The notes under the pieces: generated by a model
Databases searched by the model: none
Seen by the model: only the letters and a program-made list of their open reading frames with translations
What the model was told of the DNA's origin: nothing
Assembly (NCBI GenBank): GCA_964291545.2
Contig: OZ219860.1
Location: 930,001 to 994,000, forward strand
Direction of reading: 5' to 3'
DNA: 64,000 nucleotides
DNA from: G963667675 sp964291545
Lineage (GTDB): Bacteria; Chloroflexota; Dehalococcoidia; Lucifugimonadales; UBA3495
Translations under genes and position numbers: made by a program
In this document: positions 25,280-33,081 of the stretch, piece by piece
Numbering within the stretch: position 1 is the first letter of the stretch
How the letters are laid out: each line of letters begins with the position of its first letter

Positions 25280-25543
25280 ATGAAGCTGTATAAACTGCCG
25301 ATAGTGCTCTACGAGCCCTCCGAGGACACCAACGACCTGTTTATGGCCGAAGTGCCAGTACTGCCCGGTTGTCGCGCTTGGGGAGAGACTCCTTCACAGG
25401 TATTGGAATATGTCCAAGGCGTTGCCGAAGCGTTTATAGAGTCCTACCACGAAAGGGGAATTCCGCTGCCTCAAGACGTGGAGTCACTGGCAGTCGATTC
25501 GACCGGCGCAGCGGTCCCAGGAGAGATTATGGTCGCGGCATGA
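25280..25543 (+). CDS. hicB: HicB-family antitoxin
   Basis: An 87-residue HicB-like protein with the partial RNase-H fold typical of these antitoxins (FMAEVPVLPGCRAWGETPSQVLEYVQGVAEAF). It lacks an added HTH or ribbon-helix-helix domain, so self-repression may use a different surface. Its stop overlaps the hicA start as ATGA. The antitoxin-first order is the reverse of classical hicAB. Confidence 0.85.
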   Translation: MKLYKLPIVLYEPSEDTNDLFMAEVPVLPGCRAWGETPSQVLEYVQGVAEAFIESYHERGIPLPQDVESLAVDSTGAAVPGEIMVAA

Positions 25544-25749
25544 ATTACCGCCAACTTAGTAGCAAGTTAAGGCGGTTAAGCTGTGATTTTGACCGTCAGG
25601 GTTCAGGATCCCACGAGATTTGGGTGAACACCAAGACACAAGCAACTACCACGATTCCTAATTGGAGAGCAAGAGACCTGAAGTCGGGCACTATTGCCAA
25701 GATAATTCGAGACTTGGGAATATCTCGCCAAGAATTCGACCAGGCATGA
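25540..25749 (+). CDS. hicA: HicA-family mRNA interferase toxin
   Basis: A 69-residue HicA with a double-stranded-RNA-binding-like fold. The key GSGSHEIW stretch contains the catalytic His, and the C-terminal LKSGTIAKIIRDLGIS helix is typical. ATG 25540 overlaps the hicB stop, indicating coupled translation. Toxin and antitoxin are embedded between dapF and dapL. Confidence 0.87.
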   Translation: MNYRQLSSKLRRLSCDFDRQGSGSHEIWVNTKTQATTTIPNWRARDLKSGTIAKIIRDLGISRQEFDQA

Positions 25750-25793
25750 CGCCAACGCCGAGCCCACACACTTCAACTACGGGGACCAACTAA

Positions 25794-26987
25794 ATGAAAC
25801 TATCCCAGCGGCTGGGCAAGCTCGCCCCCTATCCCTTCGTGGAAATATCCCGCATCATCGCCGAGAAACGCGCCGCCGGAGCTGACGTGGTCACCTTCGG
25901 CATCGGCGACCCCGATATACCCACTCCCGGTCCCATTGTCGACAGGCTGCGCCAGGCTTCGCTGGACCCGCCCAACCACCGCTATCCCGAGACCGACGGT
26001 CTGCCCGCATTGCGCCGCGCCATTGCTCACTGGTACGACCAGCGGTTCGGCGTCAAGCTGGACCCCGACAAAGAGGTGCTGCCCCTCATCGGCGCCAAGG
26101 AGGGAATAGGCCACGCCGCCTTCTGCTTCCTCGATCCCGGCGACATAGCCCTGGTGCCCGACCCGGCCTACCCCGTCTATGCCGTGGGCACCATGTTCGC
26201 CGGCGCTGAAAGCCACGTCATGCCCCTTCTCGAAAGTAACGGCTGGCTCCCGGACTTGGACGCCATTCCCGCCGACACCGCCCGGCAGGCCAAGGTCATG
26301 TGGCTCAACTACCCCAACAACCCCACCAGCGCCGTCGCTTCCGAGGATGACCTCGCCGCAGCCAGTGCCTTCTGCCGGAAGCACGACATCGCCCTCCTGC
26401 ACGACGCGGCCTACAGCGAGGTCGGCTACGACGGCTACCAACCCGCCAGCTTCCTGCAGCTTGACGGCTCCAAGGACGTGGGGATAGAGTTCCACTCCCT
26501 CTCTAAGACCTACAACATGACCGGTTGGCGCATCGGCATGGCCGTGGGCAACGCCGACATGATCCAGGCCCTGTTCCAGATCAAGGCCAACCTGGACTCC
26601 GGCATCCCCCAGGCAGTCCAGGAAATGGCCATGGAAGCCCTCACCGGGCCCCAGGATTGTGTGGCCGATAACGTGAAGGCCTATCAGAAACGCCGTGACC
26701 GGGTCGTCGAAGCCCTCACCAAGCTGGGCCTGCGGGCCCCGTCGCCCAAGGCCAGCCTGTATATCTGGGCCGCCGTGCCGGAAGGCTACACCTCCGCCGA
26801 ATTCGCCGCGCGGTTGCTGGAGGACGTCGACATCGTGGTGACGCCGGGGTCCAGCTACGGGACCTATGGCGAAGGCTACATACGGCTCTCACTGACCACT
26901 CCCGACGAGCGCGTGGAGACCGGCTGCCGGCGCCTGGAGAGCTGGCGGATACCGCCCCCCCGTACTCTCTCTCCAAAGGGAGACTGA
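25794..26987 (+). CDS. dapL: LL-diaminopimelate aminotransferase (DapL-like)
   Basis: A 397-residue fold-type I PLP aminotransferase. The PLP Lys lies in SLSKTYNMTGWR; NYPNNPTSA, DAAYSEVGYDG and the C-terminal substrate Arg in YIRLSLT are present. The overall pattern (FGIGDPDIPTPGPIV, YPETDGLPALR) matches the DapL/aspartate-like group. Because dapF is upstream, the DapL lysine route (tetrahydrodipicolinate to LL-DAP in one step) is the likely role, although other class-I aminotransferases look similar. Confidence 0.87.
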   Translation: MKLSQRLGKLAPYPFVEISRIIAEKRAAGADVVTFGIGDPDIPTPGPIVDRLRQASLDPPNHRYPETDGLPALRRAIAHWYDQRFGVKLDPDKEVLPLIGAKEGIGHAAFCFLDPGDIALVPDPAYPVYAVGTMFAGAESHVMPLLESNGWLPDLDAIPADTARQAKVMWLNYPNNPTSAVASEDDLAAASAFCRKHDIALLHDAAYSEVGYDGYQPASFLQLDGSKDVGIEFHSLSKTYNMTGWRIGMAVGNADMIQALFQIKANLDSGIPQAVQEMAMEALTGPQDCVADNVKAYQKRRDRVVEALTKLGLRAPSPKASLYIWAAVPEGYTSAEFAARLLEDVDIVVTPGSSYGTYGEGYIRLSLTTPDERVETGCRRLESWRIPPPRTLSPKGD

Positions 26988-27036
26988 CCGCATAGCCAGG
27001 AACTCCATACCCACCGAATCTGGACCGGAGCGGGCG

Positions 27037-28158
27037 GTGCTGGTCGGCGTCGAGGTGCGCGGCCAGGACACCGGGTGGAGCCTGGAAGATACCCTGGCCG
27101 AGTTGGAATACCTGGCTGAGACCGCCGGCGCCCAGGTCGTCGGCCGCGTCACCCAGTTCGCAGAGCGGTTCAGCCCCACCTATCTGGGGACAGGTAAGCT
27201 CCAGGAACTTCGGAACAGCGTGGCCCGACACCAAGCCTCCCTCGCAATCTTCGACGATGAGCTTACCCCCAGCCAGCAGCGCAAGCTGGAAGATTTTCTG
27301 GCGGTAAAGGTCATCGACCGCACCGCCCTGATCCTGGACGTCTTCGGCCGCCACGCTCGTACCCACGAGGGCAAGCTCCAGGTCGAACTCGCCCAGCACC
27401 AGTACCTCTTGCCCCGGTTGGCCGGACAGTGGTCCCACTTGGAACGGCTGGGGGGCGGAATCGGCACCCGGGGTCCCGGAGAGACCCAGCTTGAGACCGA
27501 CCGCCGCTTGGTGCGCAGGCGAATTCAACGCATAGAAAAAGACCTGGACGGCGTCAGGCGCCGCCGCAGCCTGTACATCGGCCGCCGGAAGCGCTCCAGC
27601 ATCCCAATTGCCACCCTCGTGGGTTACACCAACGCCGGCAAGAGCACCCTGTTCAACGCCCTCAGCGGCGCCTCTGTCGACGCCAGGGACCGGCTGTTTT
27701 CCACCCTGGACCCTGTAACCCGCCGCATCAGGCTGCCCTCAGGCGACCAGCTACTGCTGACCGATACCGTCGGCTTCATCCAGAAGCTGTCCCCCATGGT
27801 TGTGGCCTCGTTCAGAGCGACCCTGGAAGAGCTGTCCCAGTCCGACCTGCTGCTCCACGTAGTTGACATAACACATCCCAAGGTCCATGAGCAGACTGCT
27901 GTGGTGGAAGGAATCCTGGAGGACCTGGGCTTGGGCGACTGCCCCAGGCTGCTGGTCGCCAACAAGACCGACCTGCTGCCTCCGGATGGCGACAGCGGTC
28001 CCATAACGGACCCCGGCTGGTCCAAGCCCCGAGCCGCAGTACCAGTCTCCGCCGCCAAGGGCTGGAACCTGGACCAGCTATTGCGGAAGACCGAGTCCCT
28101 GTTGATGGCCATGGACCGCCCTCTGACCGTGGGCGGCATTAACCCCGGCCAAAGGTAG
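27037..28158 (+). CDS. hflX: Ribosome-splitting GTPase HflX
   Basis: A 373-residue HflX. An N-terminal nucleotide-binding-like domain (YLGTGKLQEL) and the HflX glycine-rich linker GGGIGTRGPGETQLE precede the G domain with G1 GYTNAGKST, G3 DTVGFI, and G4 NKTD. HflX binds the 50S subunit and can split stalled ribosomes under stress. GTG 27037 follows GGAG; the frame continues a little upstream without a standard start. The gene follows dapL by 49 bases. Confidence 0.94.
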   Translation: MLVGVEVRGQDTGWSLEDTLAELEYLAETAGAQVVGRVTQFAERFSPTYLGTGKLQELRNSVARHQASLAIFDDELTPSQQRKLEDFLAVKVIDRTALILDVFGRHARTHEGKLQVELAQHQYLLPRLAGQWSHLERLGGGIGTRGPGETQLETDRRLVRRRIQRIEKDLDGVRRRRSLYIGRRKRSSIPIATLVGYTNAGKSTLFNALSGASVDARDRLFSTLDPVTRRIRLPSGDQLLLTDTVGFIQKLSPMVVASFRATLEELSQSDLLLHVVDITHPKVHEQTAVVEGILEDLGLGDCPRLLVANKTDLLPPDGDSGPITDPGWSKPRAAVPVSAAKGWNLDQLLRKTESLLMAMDRPLTVGGINPGQR

Positions 28159-28202
28159 CCCCAGACCAGCCATTACCTCGCTCCACCCAAGGAAGGCTGG
28201 AT

Positions 28203-29213
28203 ATGAAATTCGGCGTCACCCTGCTGCCCGACACCCTTGAGGCCCTGGCCCAACGCGCCCGGCTGGCCGAGGAAATGGACTTCGACTACGTGGGCGTCGG
28301 CGACTCCCAATCCCTGTTCCGCGAGCTCTACGTATCCCTCAGCACGGTGGCAACATCCACCCAACGGGTGATGCTGGGGCCAACCATCACCAATTCCCTT
28401 ACCAGGCACCCTGCAGTCACCGCCTCAGCCATCGCCTCGGTCAACGAGTTATCCGGCGGACGCGCCTTCCTGGGCATCGGCAGCGGGGACAGTGCCGTCC
28501 TCAACCTGGGCTTGCGACCTGCCCGGGTCGCCGAGCTGCGCCACTACGTCCAGACCGTTCGTGACTTGCTGGCCGGCGAGACAGCCGAATACCGCGGCCG
28601 CCCCGCCCACGTGCGCTGGGCCAACGCTCGGATTCCCATAGTCATGGCCGCCGAGGGTCCCCGCACCCTGGCCATGGCAGGAGAAATTGCCGACGCAGCA
28701 ATAGTCCACACCGGCCTCACCGCCGGCATCCTGTCCGACACCGTCGCCCGCATCCGCCATGGTGAGCGGTCCGCCGGCCGGGAGCGAGGCACAGTCGGGG
28801 TATGGGCCTTCGCCAAGTGCAACATAGCCGGGAGCCGCGACGGCGCCATCCAGGAGATCAAAATGGCCCTGGCCGCCTCCGGACACCACGTCTTCGCCTA
28901 TACGCTAGAAGGCAAGCACGTCCCCCAGGAGCTTCAGGAGGCCGTACACGCCCTGCGGCGGCAATACCAGGCCTCCGAGCACGAGCAGCTTGGCCCAACC
29001 CGCAACGCTGCCCTGACCGACGAACTGGGCCTGACCGACTACTTCGCCGACCGCTTCGCCGTAGCCGGTACTCCCGAGGAATGCCGTTCCAAGGCCCGCG
29101 CCATCTTCGAAGCGGGAGTGGACACCCTCCTGATAACTGCCATCGGCCCCGACCCGGATAACATCATCCTCCGCTTCGGCCGGGAAGTCATTGCTCCACT
29201 AAAAGACCGGTAG
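28203..29213 (+). CDS. LLM-class flavin-dependent oxidoreductase
   Basis: A 336-residue luciferase-like TIM-barrel protein (F420 or FMN dependent). Signs are EEMDFDYVGVGDSQ near the start, the GPTITNSLTRHPAVTA strand, ELSGGRAFLGIGSGD and a C-terminal GTPEECRSKARAIFEAGV. The pattern is closest to methylene-tetrahydromethanopterin reductase-like or alkanesulfonate-type monooxygenases. Large sets of such enzymes are a known trait of SAR202. It begins 44 bases after hflX. Substrate and cofactor cannot be fixed by eye. Confidence 0.88.
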   Translation: MKFGVTLLPDTLEALAQRARLAEEMDFDYVGVGDSQSLFRELYVSLSTVATSTQRVMLGPTITNSLTRHPAVTASAIASVNELSGGRAFLGIGSGDSAVLNLGLRPARVAELRHYVQTVRDLLAGETAEYRGRPAHVRWANARIPIVMAAEGPRTLAMAGEIADAAIVHTGLTAGILSDTVARIRHGERSAGRERGTVGVWAFAKCNIAGSRDGAIQEIKMALAASGHHVFAYTLEGKHVPQELQEAVHALRRQYQASEHEQLGPTRNAALTDELGLTDYFADRFAVAGTPEECRSKARAIFEAGVDTLLITAIGPDPDNIILRFGREVIAPLKDR

Positions 29214-29617
29214 GCCACGCATTTCAACGCCCATATCATCCCGAGGTCTCCAACCCCTGTAAATCGCTTCTCAGCGCGCCGTTTCCATGTTGCGCCCCAC
29301 AACTCTCCAACTTCAACCCGCCCCGCCAGCGTCCGGGCCGCCGCACCGCGGTTTGCTCGACATTCGCGGTCCTTACCGAAACACATCCGGGACCCACTAA
29401 ACCGCCCCCCCGCCGACCTTTTCAGATACAAGTTGGTTCGCACAAGATACGTTATGTAATAACACGAACTGGAATTGGTTAACATAAACGGAATCCCCGG
29501 CTCGCCGGGCCCCAAGTCCGAACACTCTTTTCCGGGACCAATCGCCCGGCGCGCGGAGCGGCGCGGCGCGGACTTGCTTCCCCCATAGCCGCTCCCTATA
29601 ATTGAATTTCAACGGAC
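29214..29617. other. Intergenic region before the tRNA cluster
   Basis: 404 bases. Only the tRNA promoter at 29574-29602 stands out. The first 350 bases hold no ORF with plausible composition, and no strong hairpin with a T tract was seen. Confidence 0.5.
29574..29602 (+). promoter_or_regulatory. Promoter of the Val-Leu-Arg tRNA cluster
   Basis: TTGCTT (29574-29579), a 17-base spacer and a perfect TATAAT (29597-29602), with the first tRNA starting 16 bases later. Good consensus and position. Confidence 0.75.
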
Positions 29618-29693
29618 GGGCGGTTAGCTCAGTGGTTAGAGCGCCTCGTTCACACCGAGGAGGCCGGAGGTTCAAATCCTCCATCGCCCACCA
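29618..29693 (+). tRNA. tRNA-Val (anticodon CAC)
   Basis: Cloverleaf with acceptor GGGCGGT/ATCGCCC, anticodon arm CCTCG-TTCACAC-CGAGG, T arm GGAGG-TTCAAAT-CCTCC and an encoded CCA. 76 nt. It reads the GTG codon, common at this GC content. Confidence 0.97.
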
Positions 29694-29728
29694 TGGGCTT
29701 GCCGTCGGGGAAGTCCGTTTAACAGCGT

Positions 29729-29814
29729 GCCGAGGTGGCGAAATGGCAGACGCGCTGCGTTCAGGGCGCAGTGTCCTTACGGATGTGTGGGTTCAAATCC
29801 CTCCCTCGGCACCA
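29729..29814 (+). tRNA. tRNA-Leu (anticodon CAG)
   Basis: A class II tRNA of 86 nt with acceptor GCCGAGG/CCTCGGC, anticodon arm CTGCG-TTCAGGG-CGCAG, a long variable arm and an encoded CCA. It lies 35 bases after tRNA-Val. Confidence 0.97.
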
Positions 29815-29863
29815 GCGTCAGCCCCTTTTGGCGCTGGATGTCCCCATCGGTAACCTAGAAAAC

Positions 29864-29939
29864 GCGCTTGTAGCTCAGTGGATAGAGCGCTGCCCTGCGG
29901 AGGCAGAGGCCGTGGGTTCGAATCCCGCCAAGCGCGCCA
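29864..29939 (+). tRNA. tRNA-Arg (anticodon GCG)
   Basis: A 76-nt cloverleaf: acceptor GCGCTTG/CAAGCGC, anticodon arm CTGCC-CTGCGGA-GGCAG and an encoded CCA. The anticodon at 29897-29899 is GCG, not the ACG that most bacteria use (with inosine) to read CGU/CGC/CGA. Confidence 0.95.
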
Positions 29940-30270
29940 CTCCCCCACTCCCGTCCGCTTCCAGACCCCGGTCAAGGACCCCCGCCCGACGCATCACGGT
30001 CATTCAATCGCCCCGACGCCCGTCTCAGGCCGTTTGTGGGGTTTTTCAACCGCCCGAACGCCTGTCTCAGCCCGTCCGTAGGCATTTTCGGTCGCCCGAA
30101 TCCATGCCCCAGTCCGTTCGTGCTGAGGCTCTCGAAGTATGAACGGACTGGCCCTGGAAGCCGCGAACGCCTCTCCCGGCGCCGCCCTTGGCCTGGACCC
30201 CAGTCAATGCAACGAGCCGAGTGCTTATGTTAACTACCCGGCAAATGACGCCAAATAAGCCGGCCTGAAC
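29940..30270. other. Intergenic region with tandem repeats
   Basis: 331 bases between the tRNA cluster and the MEMO-family gene. Most is filled by the 42-base repeats at 30008-30148. No ribosome site clearly serves the GTG at 30271, and no gene was found. Confidence 0.5.
30008..30148. repeat. Three imperfect 42-base tandem repeats ending in an inverted repeat
   Basis: Units start at 30008, 30050 and 30092, each opening with (T/C)CGCCC(C/G)(G)AA-like sequence and containing a CTCAG/CCCAG-(T/C)CCGT core. The third unit runs into an 8-base inverted repeat, GTCCGTTC (30112-30119) and GAACGGAC (30141-30148), whose loop contains CTGAGGCTCTCGAAG. The same 15-mer occurs again at 49432-49446, so this is probably a dispersed REP-like element. 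Confidence 0.65.
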
Positions 30271-31503
30271 GTGCCTGACCAACGTCCAAAGCTTCGGCCT
30301 CTAAACCCCCGCTGGTTCCACTGGGAGGGGCAGCGATTGCTCCATGTCCAAGACCCCTTGAGCCTTAGTGACAAGACTATCGTGGTGCCCCAGCCTGTGG
30401 CCCCGCTGTTGGCCCTGCTGGACGGCACCCGAGACTTGGACGAGGTCCGGGCGGCCTTTCTCCTCAGGTCCAGCGCATACCTCACGCCCAGCCAGATCGA
30501 GTCCCTGATCGAGAATTTGGACCAGGCCCTCCTGCTGGACAACCGGCGTTTCCGCAATGCGGTTCAGGAAGTCGTCACCGCCTACCGCTCACAACCCTCC
30601 CGGCAACCCGCCTTCGCCGGCGGGGCCTACGAAGCTGACCCGGATGAGTTGCTGAACACCCTGGACGGCTACTGTTCCCAGTCCGCAGCAGCAGCCGAAG
30701 AACTCCCCGGCGCCCTGGCAGGGTTGATAAGCCCCCACATCGACTACCACAGGGGCTGGCGCACCTACGCCGATACCTGGCCTCTTGCCAGGTCCGCCGT
30801 GGAGGAAGCAGATCTGGTGATACTGTTCGGTACCGACCACTCGGGAGCCCCGGACAGCCTCACACTCACGCGCCAGAGCTACGCCACTCTCTGGGGGGCC
30901 CTGCCCACCGACCTGGAGCTGGTGGACCGGCTGTCGCCCATCCTTGGCGAAGAACAGGCCTTTGCCCAGGAAGTCCACCACATCGGCGAGCATTCCATCG
31001 AGTTGGCCGCCGTGTGGCTTCACTACGTGGCGGGCAGGCAGCCCAAGACCTTATTGCCGGTCCTTTGCGGCCCACCTGGGCGCAAACCCTCAGACGCCGG
31101 CGATAGTCCCCAAGTTGGGTTCTCAGGCCCTGCTCAAGACTTCCTGGCAGCGTTGGCGGACATCGCTGCCGGCCCTCGGGTCCTGGTAGTGGCCGCCGCC
31201 GACCTCAGCCACGTTGGTCCGGCTTTCGGCGATCCCGCTCCCCTGGACTCCCAGGCCATGGACGGCATCCATGACTCGGACTGGGAATGGCTGCAGGTCG
31301 CCTGCTCCGGCAGCGCCCCCCTGCTGGCAGACCACTTTAGGCAGCACGGAGACCCCACCAGGATCTGCGGCGCAGGCCCCATCTACCACATGCTGTCCGT
31401 CCTGCAAGGATCAAAGGGGAGCGTGGTGTCCTACCAGCAGTGTCCCGCCGACCAGGAATTCGGCTCATTGGTCTCGGTGGCGGGAGCGTTGTTCACCGCG
31501 TGA
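30271..31503 (+). CDS. MEMO-family protein (AmmeMemoRadiSam system protein B) with N-terminal PqqD-like domain
   Basis: The 410-residue protein has two parts. Residues about 110-410 are the MEMO fold, with GLISPHIDYHRG, LFGTDHSG and HHIGEHSIELAAVWL carrying the conserved His residues. Residues 1-100 are a separate small winged-helix-like domain (ALLDGTRDLDEVRAAF then a helix pair) resembling PqqD-type peptide-binding domains. MEMO-family proteins often occur with an AMMECR1 protein and a radical SAM enzyme, but neither is nearby. Start GTG 30271 is weakly supported. Function unknown. Confidence 0.85.
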   Translation: MPDQRPKLRPLNPRWFHWEGQRLLHVQDPLSLSDKTIVVPQPVAPLLALLDGTRDLDEVRAAFLLRSSAYLTPSQIESLIENLDQALLLDNRRFRNAVQEVVTAYRSQPSRQPAFAGGAYEADPDELLNTLDGYCSQSAAAAEELPGALAGLISPHIDYHRGWRTYADTWPLARSAVEEADLVILFGTDHSGAPDSLTLTRQSYATLWGALPTDLELVDRLSPILGEEQAFAQEVHHIGEHSIELAAVWLHYVAGRQPKTLLPVLCGPPGRKPSDAGDSPQVGFSGPAQDFLAALADIAAGPRVLVVAAADLSHVGPAFGDPAPLDSQAMDGIHDSDWEWLQVACSGSAPLLADHFRQHGDPTRICGAGPIYHMLSVLQGSKGSVVSYQQCPADQEFGSLVSVAGALFTA

Positions 31504-31640
31504 GAGCTTAGAGAGGGCGGCAGTTAGGGCGCGCCGGGCTCAAATATCTGGATTTATGTAAACCTGTACGTGGGGGCCCTCAACGGCGCCGAGGGGGACA
31601 TGTCCGAGGTTCACCAGTCCTCGTAGCCCGTCCTCCGGTC

Positions 31641-32786
31641 CTAGGCCGCTTCAGCCACCGCCTTGGCCACGGTGCGGGCCACTTGCCTGTCCAATGACCA
31701 GGGAATGATTTTCCCCGGCGTTGGCTCGGGTATCAGCGCAGCCAGCGCCCTCCCTGCGGCCAGTTTCATCTTCGTCGTAACCTTCGGAGCCCGGGAGTCC
31801 AACGCCCCCCGGAACACGCCGGGGAACACCAGGCTGTTGTTGATCTGGTTTGGGAAGTCGCTGCGGCCGGTGCCCACCACCGCCGCGCCTGCCGCCTTGG
31901 CGTCCTCGGGCATTATCTCCGGCACCGGATTCGCCATTGCCAGCACCACCGGGTCTTTCGCCATCGACGACACCATCTGCGGTGTCACCGAATCCGCCAC
32001 CGAGAGGCCAATGAGCACGTCGGCGCCCTTCAGGGCGTCTCCTATGCCCCCCTGAATATCCTCGGGGTTGGTTATCTCCAGCATCTCAGTCTTTATCGGT
32101 GTCAAGCCCGTGCGGCTGCTGGAAATGATCCCGGTGCTGTCCACCAGTATCACGTTGGTTGCGCCGTAGTCCAGCAGCAGCTTGGTGCAGGCGATTCCTC
32201 CGGCTCCCGCGCCGGCAAAAACGAACTTCGTGTCTTCGATTTTCCGGTCGGTCACCAAGAGAGCGTTGATTACCCCCGCCAGCACCGCTATTGCCGTCCC
32301 GTGCTGGTCGTCGTGGAACACCGGAATGCCCAGGTCTTGGAGAGACTCCTCTATTTCGAAGCAACGGGGAGCGGATATATCCTCCAGGTTGATGCCGCCG
32401 AAGCTAGGCGCCAGGGCGCGCACGGTCTCGATGATTGCGTCGGTGTCCTGGGTCCCCAGGCAAATCGGGATGGCGTCCACGTCGGCCAGGCCCTTAAACA
32501 AAATCGCCTTGCCTTCCATCACCGGCATCGCCGCTTCGGCCCCTATGTTGCCCAGGCCCAAGACCGCCGAGCCGTCGGTCACCACTGCAACGGTGTTGCC
32601 CCGGTTGGTAAGTTGGAACGACTCCGCCCTGTCGTCGGCGATGGCCATGCATACCGACCCCACTCCCGGGGTGTAGGCGATGGACAGGTCCTCAAGGGTC
32701 TCCACCGCCATCTTGGAAGCCATGGTGACCTTGCCTCGGCTTGCCCGGTGCCGCTTTATGGCCTCGGCACCGTAGTCCATGGGCAT
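31641..32786 (-). CDS. Malic enzyme (oxaloacetate-decarboxylating)
   Basis: A 381-residue short-form malic enzyme that decarboxylates malate to pyruvate with reduction of NAD(P). Visible are the catalytic Tyr in SIAYTPGVG, Lys in GKAILFKGLADVDA, metal ligands in EDISAPRCFEIE and FHDDQHGTA, and the nucleotide-binding FAGAGAGGIA. It lacks the phosphotransacetylase-like domain of long MaeB enzymes. Convergent with the MEMO gene and divergent from a lipoprotein gene, so it is a single unit. Cofactor preference cannot be set by eye. Confidence 0.93.
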   Translation of the reverse strand: MPMDYGAEAIKRHRASRGKVTMASKMAVETLEDLSIAYTPGVGSVCMAIADDRAESFQLTNRGNTVAVVTDGSAVLGLGNIGAEAAMPVMEGKAILFKGLADVDAIPICLGTQDTDAIIETVRALAPSFGGINLEDISAPRCFEIEESLQDLGIPVFHDDQHGTAIAVLAGVINALLVTDRKIEDTKFVFAGAGAGGIACTKLLLDYGATNVILVDSTGIISSSRTGLTPIKTEMLEITNPEDIQGGIGDALKGADVLIGLSVADSVTPQMVSSMAKDPVVLAMANPVPEIMPEDAKAAGAAVVGTGRSDFPNQINNSLVFPGVFRGALDSRAPKVTTKMKLAAGRALAALIPEPTPGKIIPWSLDRQVARTVAKAVAEAA

Positions 32787-33081
32787 GTGGTCACCCCCCT
32801 ATCGTTCCGTTGGCTGGGAGCCGCAGGGCATCGTCCCATCGGGACCTTATATCTCCCGGTTGCCCGGCGGCGTAGCCGCAAGCGTAAGGCGTTTCAAACC
32901 TGCTGTCAATGCTGGTGCAGATAGGCCGATATTATGTCATCCCGCCCCCGCCAAACCAACGTCGTCTCCGGACCACGCCCGCCGCTCCGTTCCACTGACA
33001 CTAGCCCCTTTCCAAACCTTCACCCCCGCCCTATCATGGTTTCAGGCGACACCCTGCCGGTAGCGGCCCAAATGGGAGGAC

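Noticed and set aside
30008..30148. CRISPR array
   Set aside because: The three units are imperfect along their whole length, with no conserved-repeat/unique-spacer alternation, and no cas genes are present.
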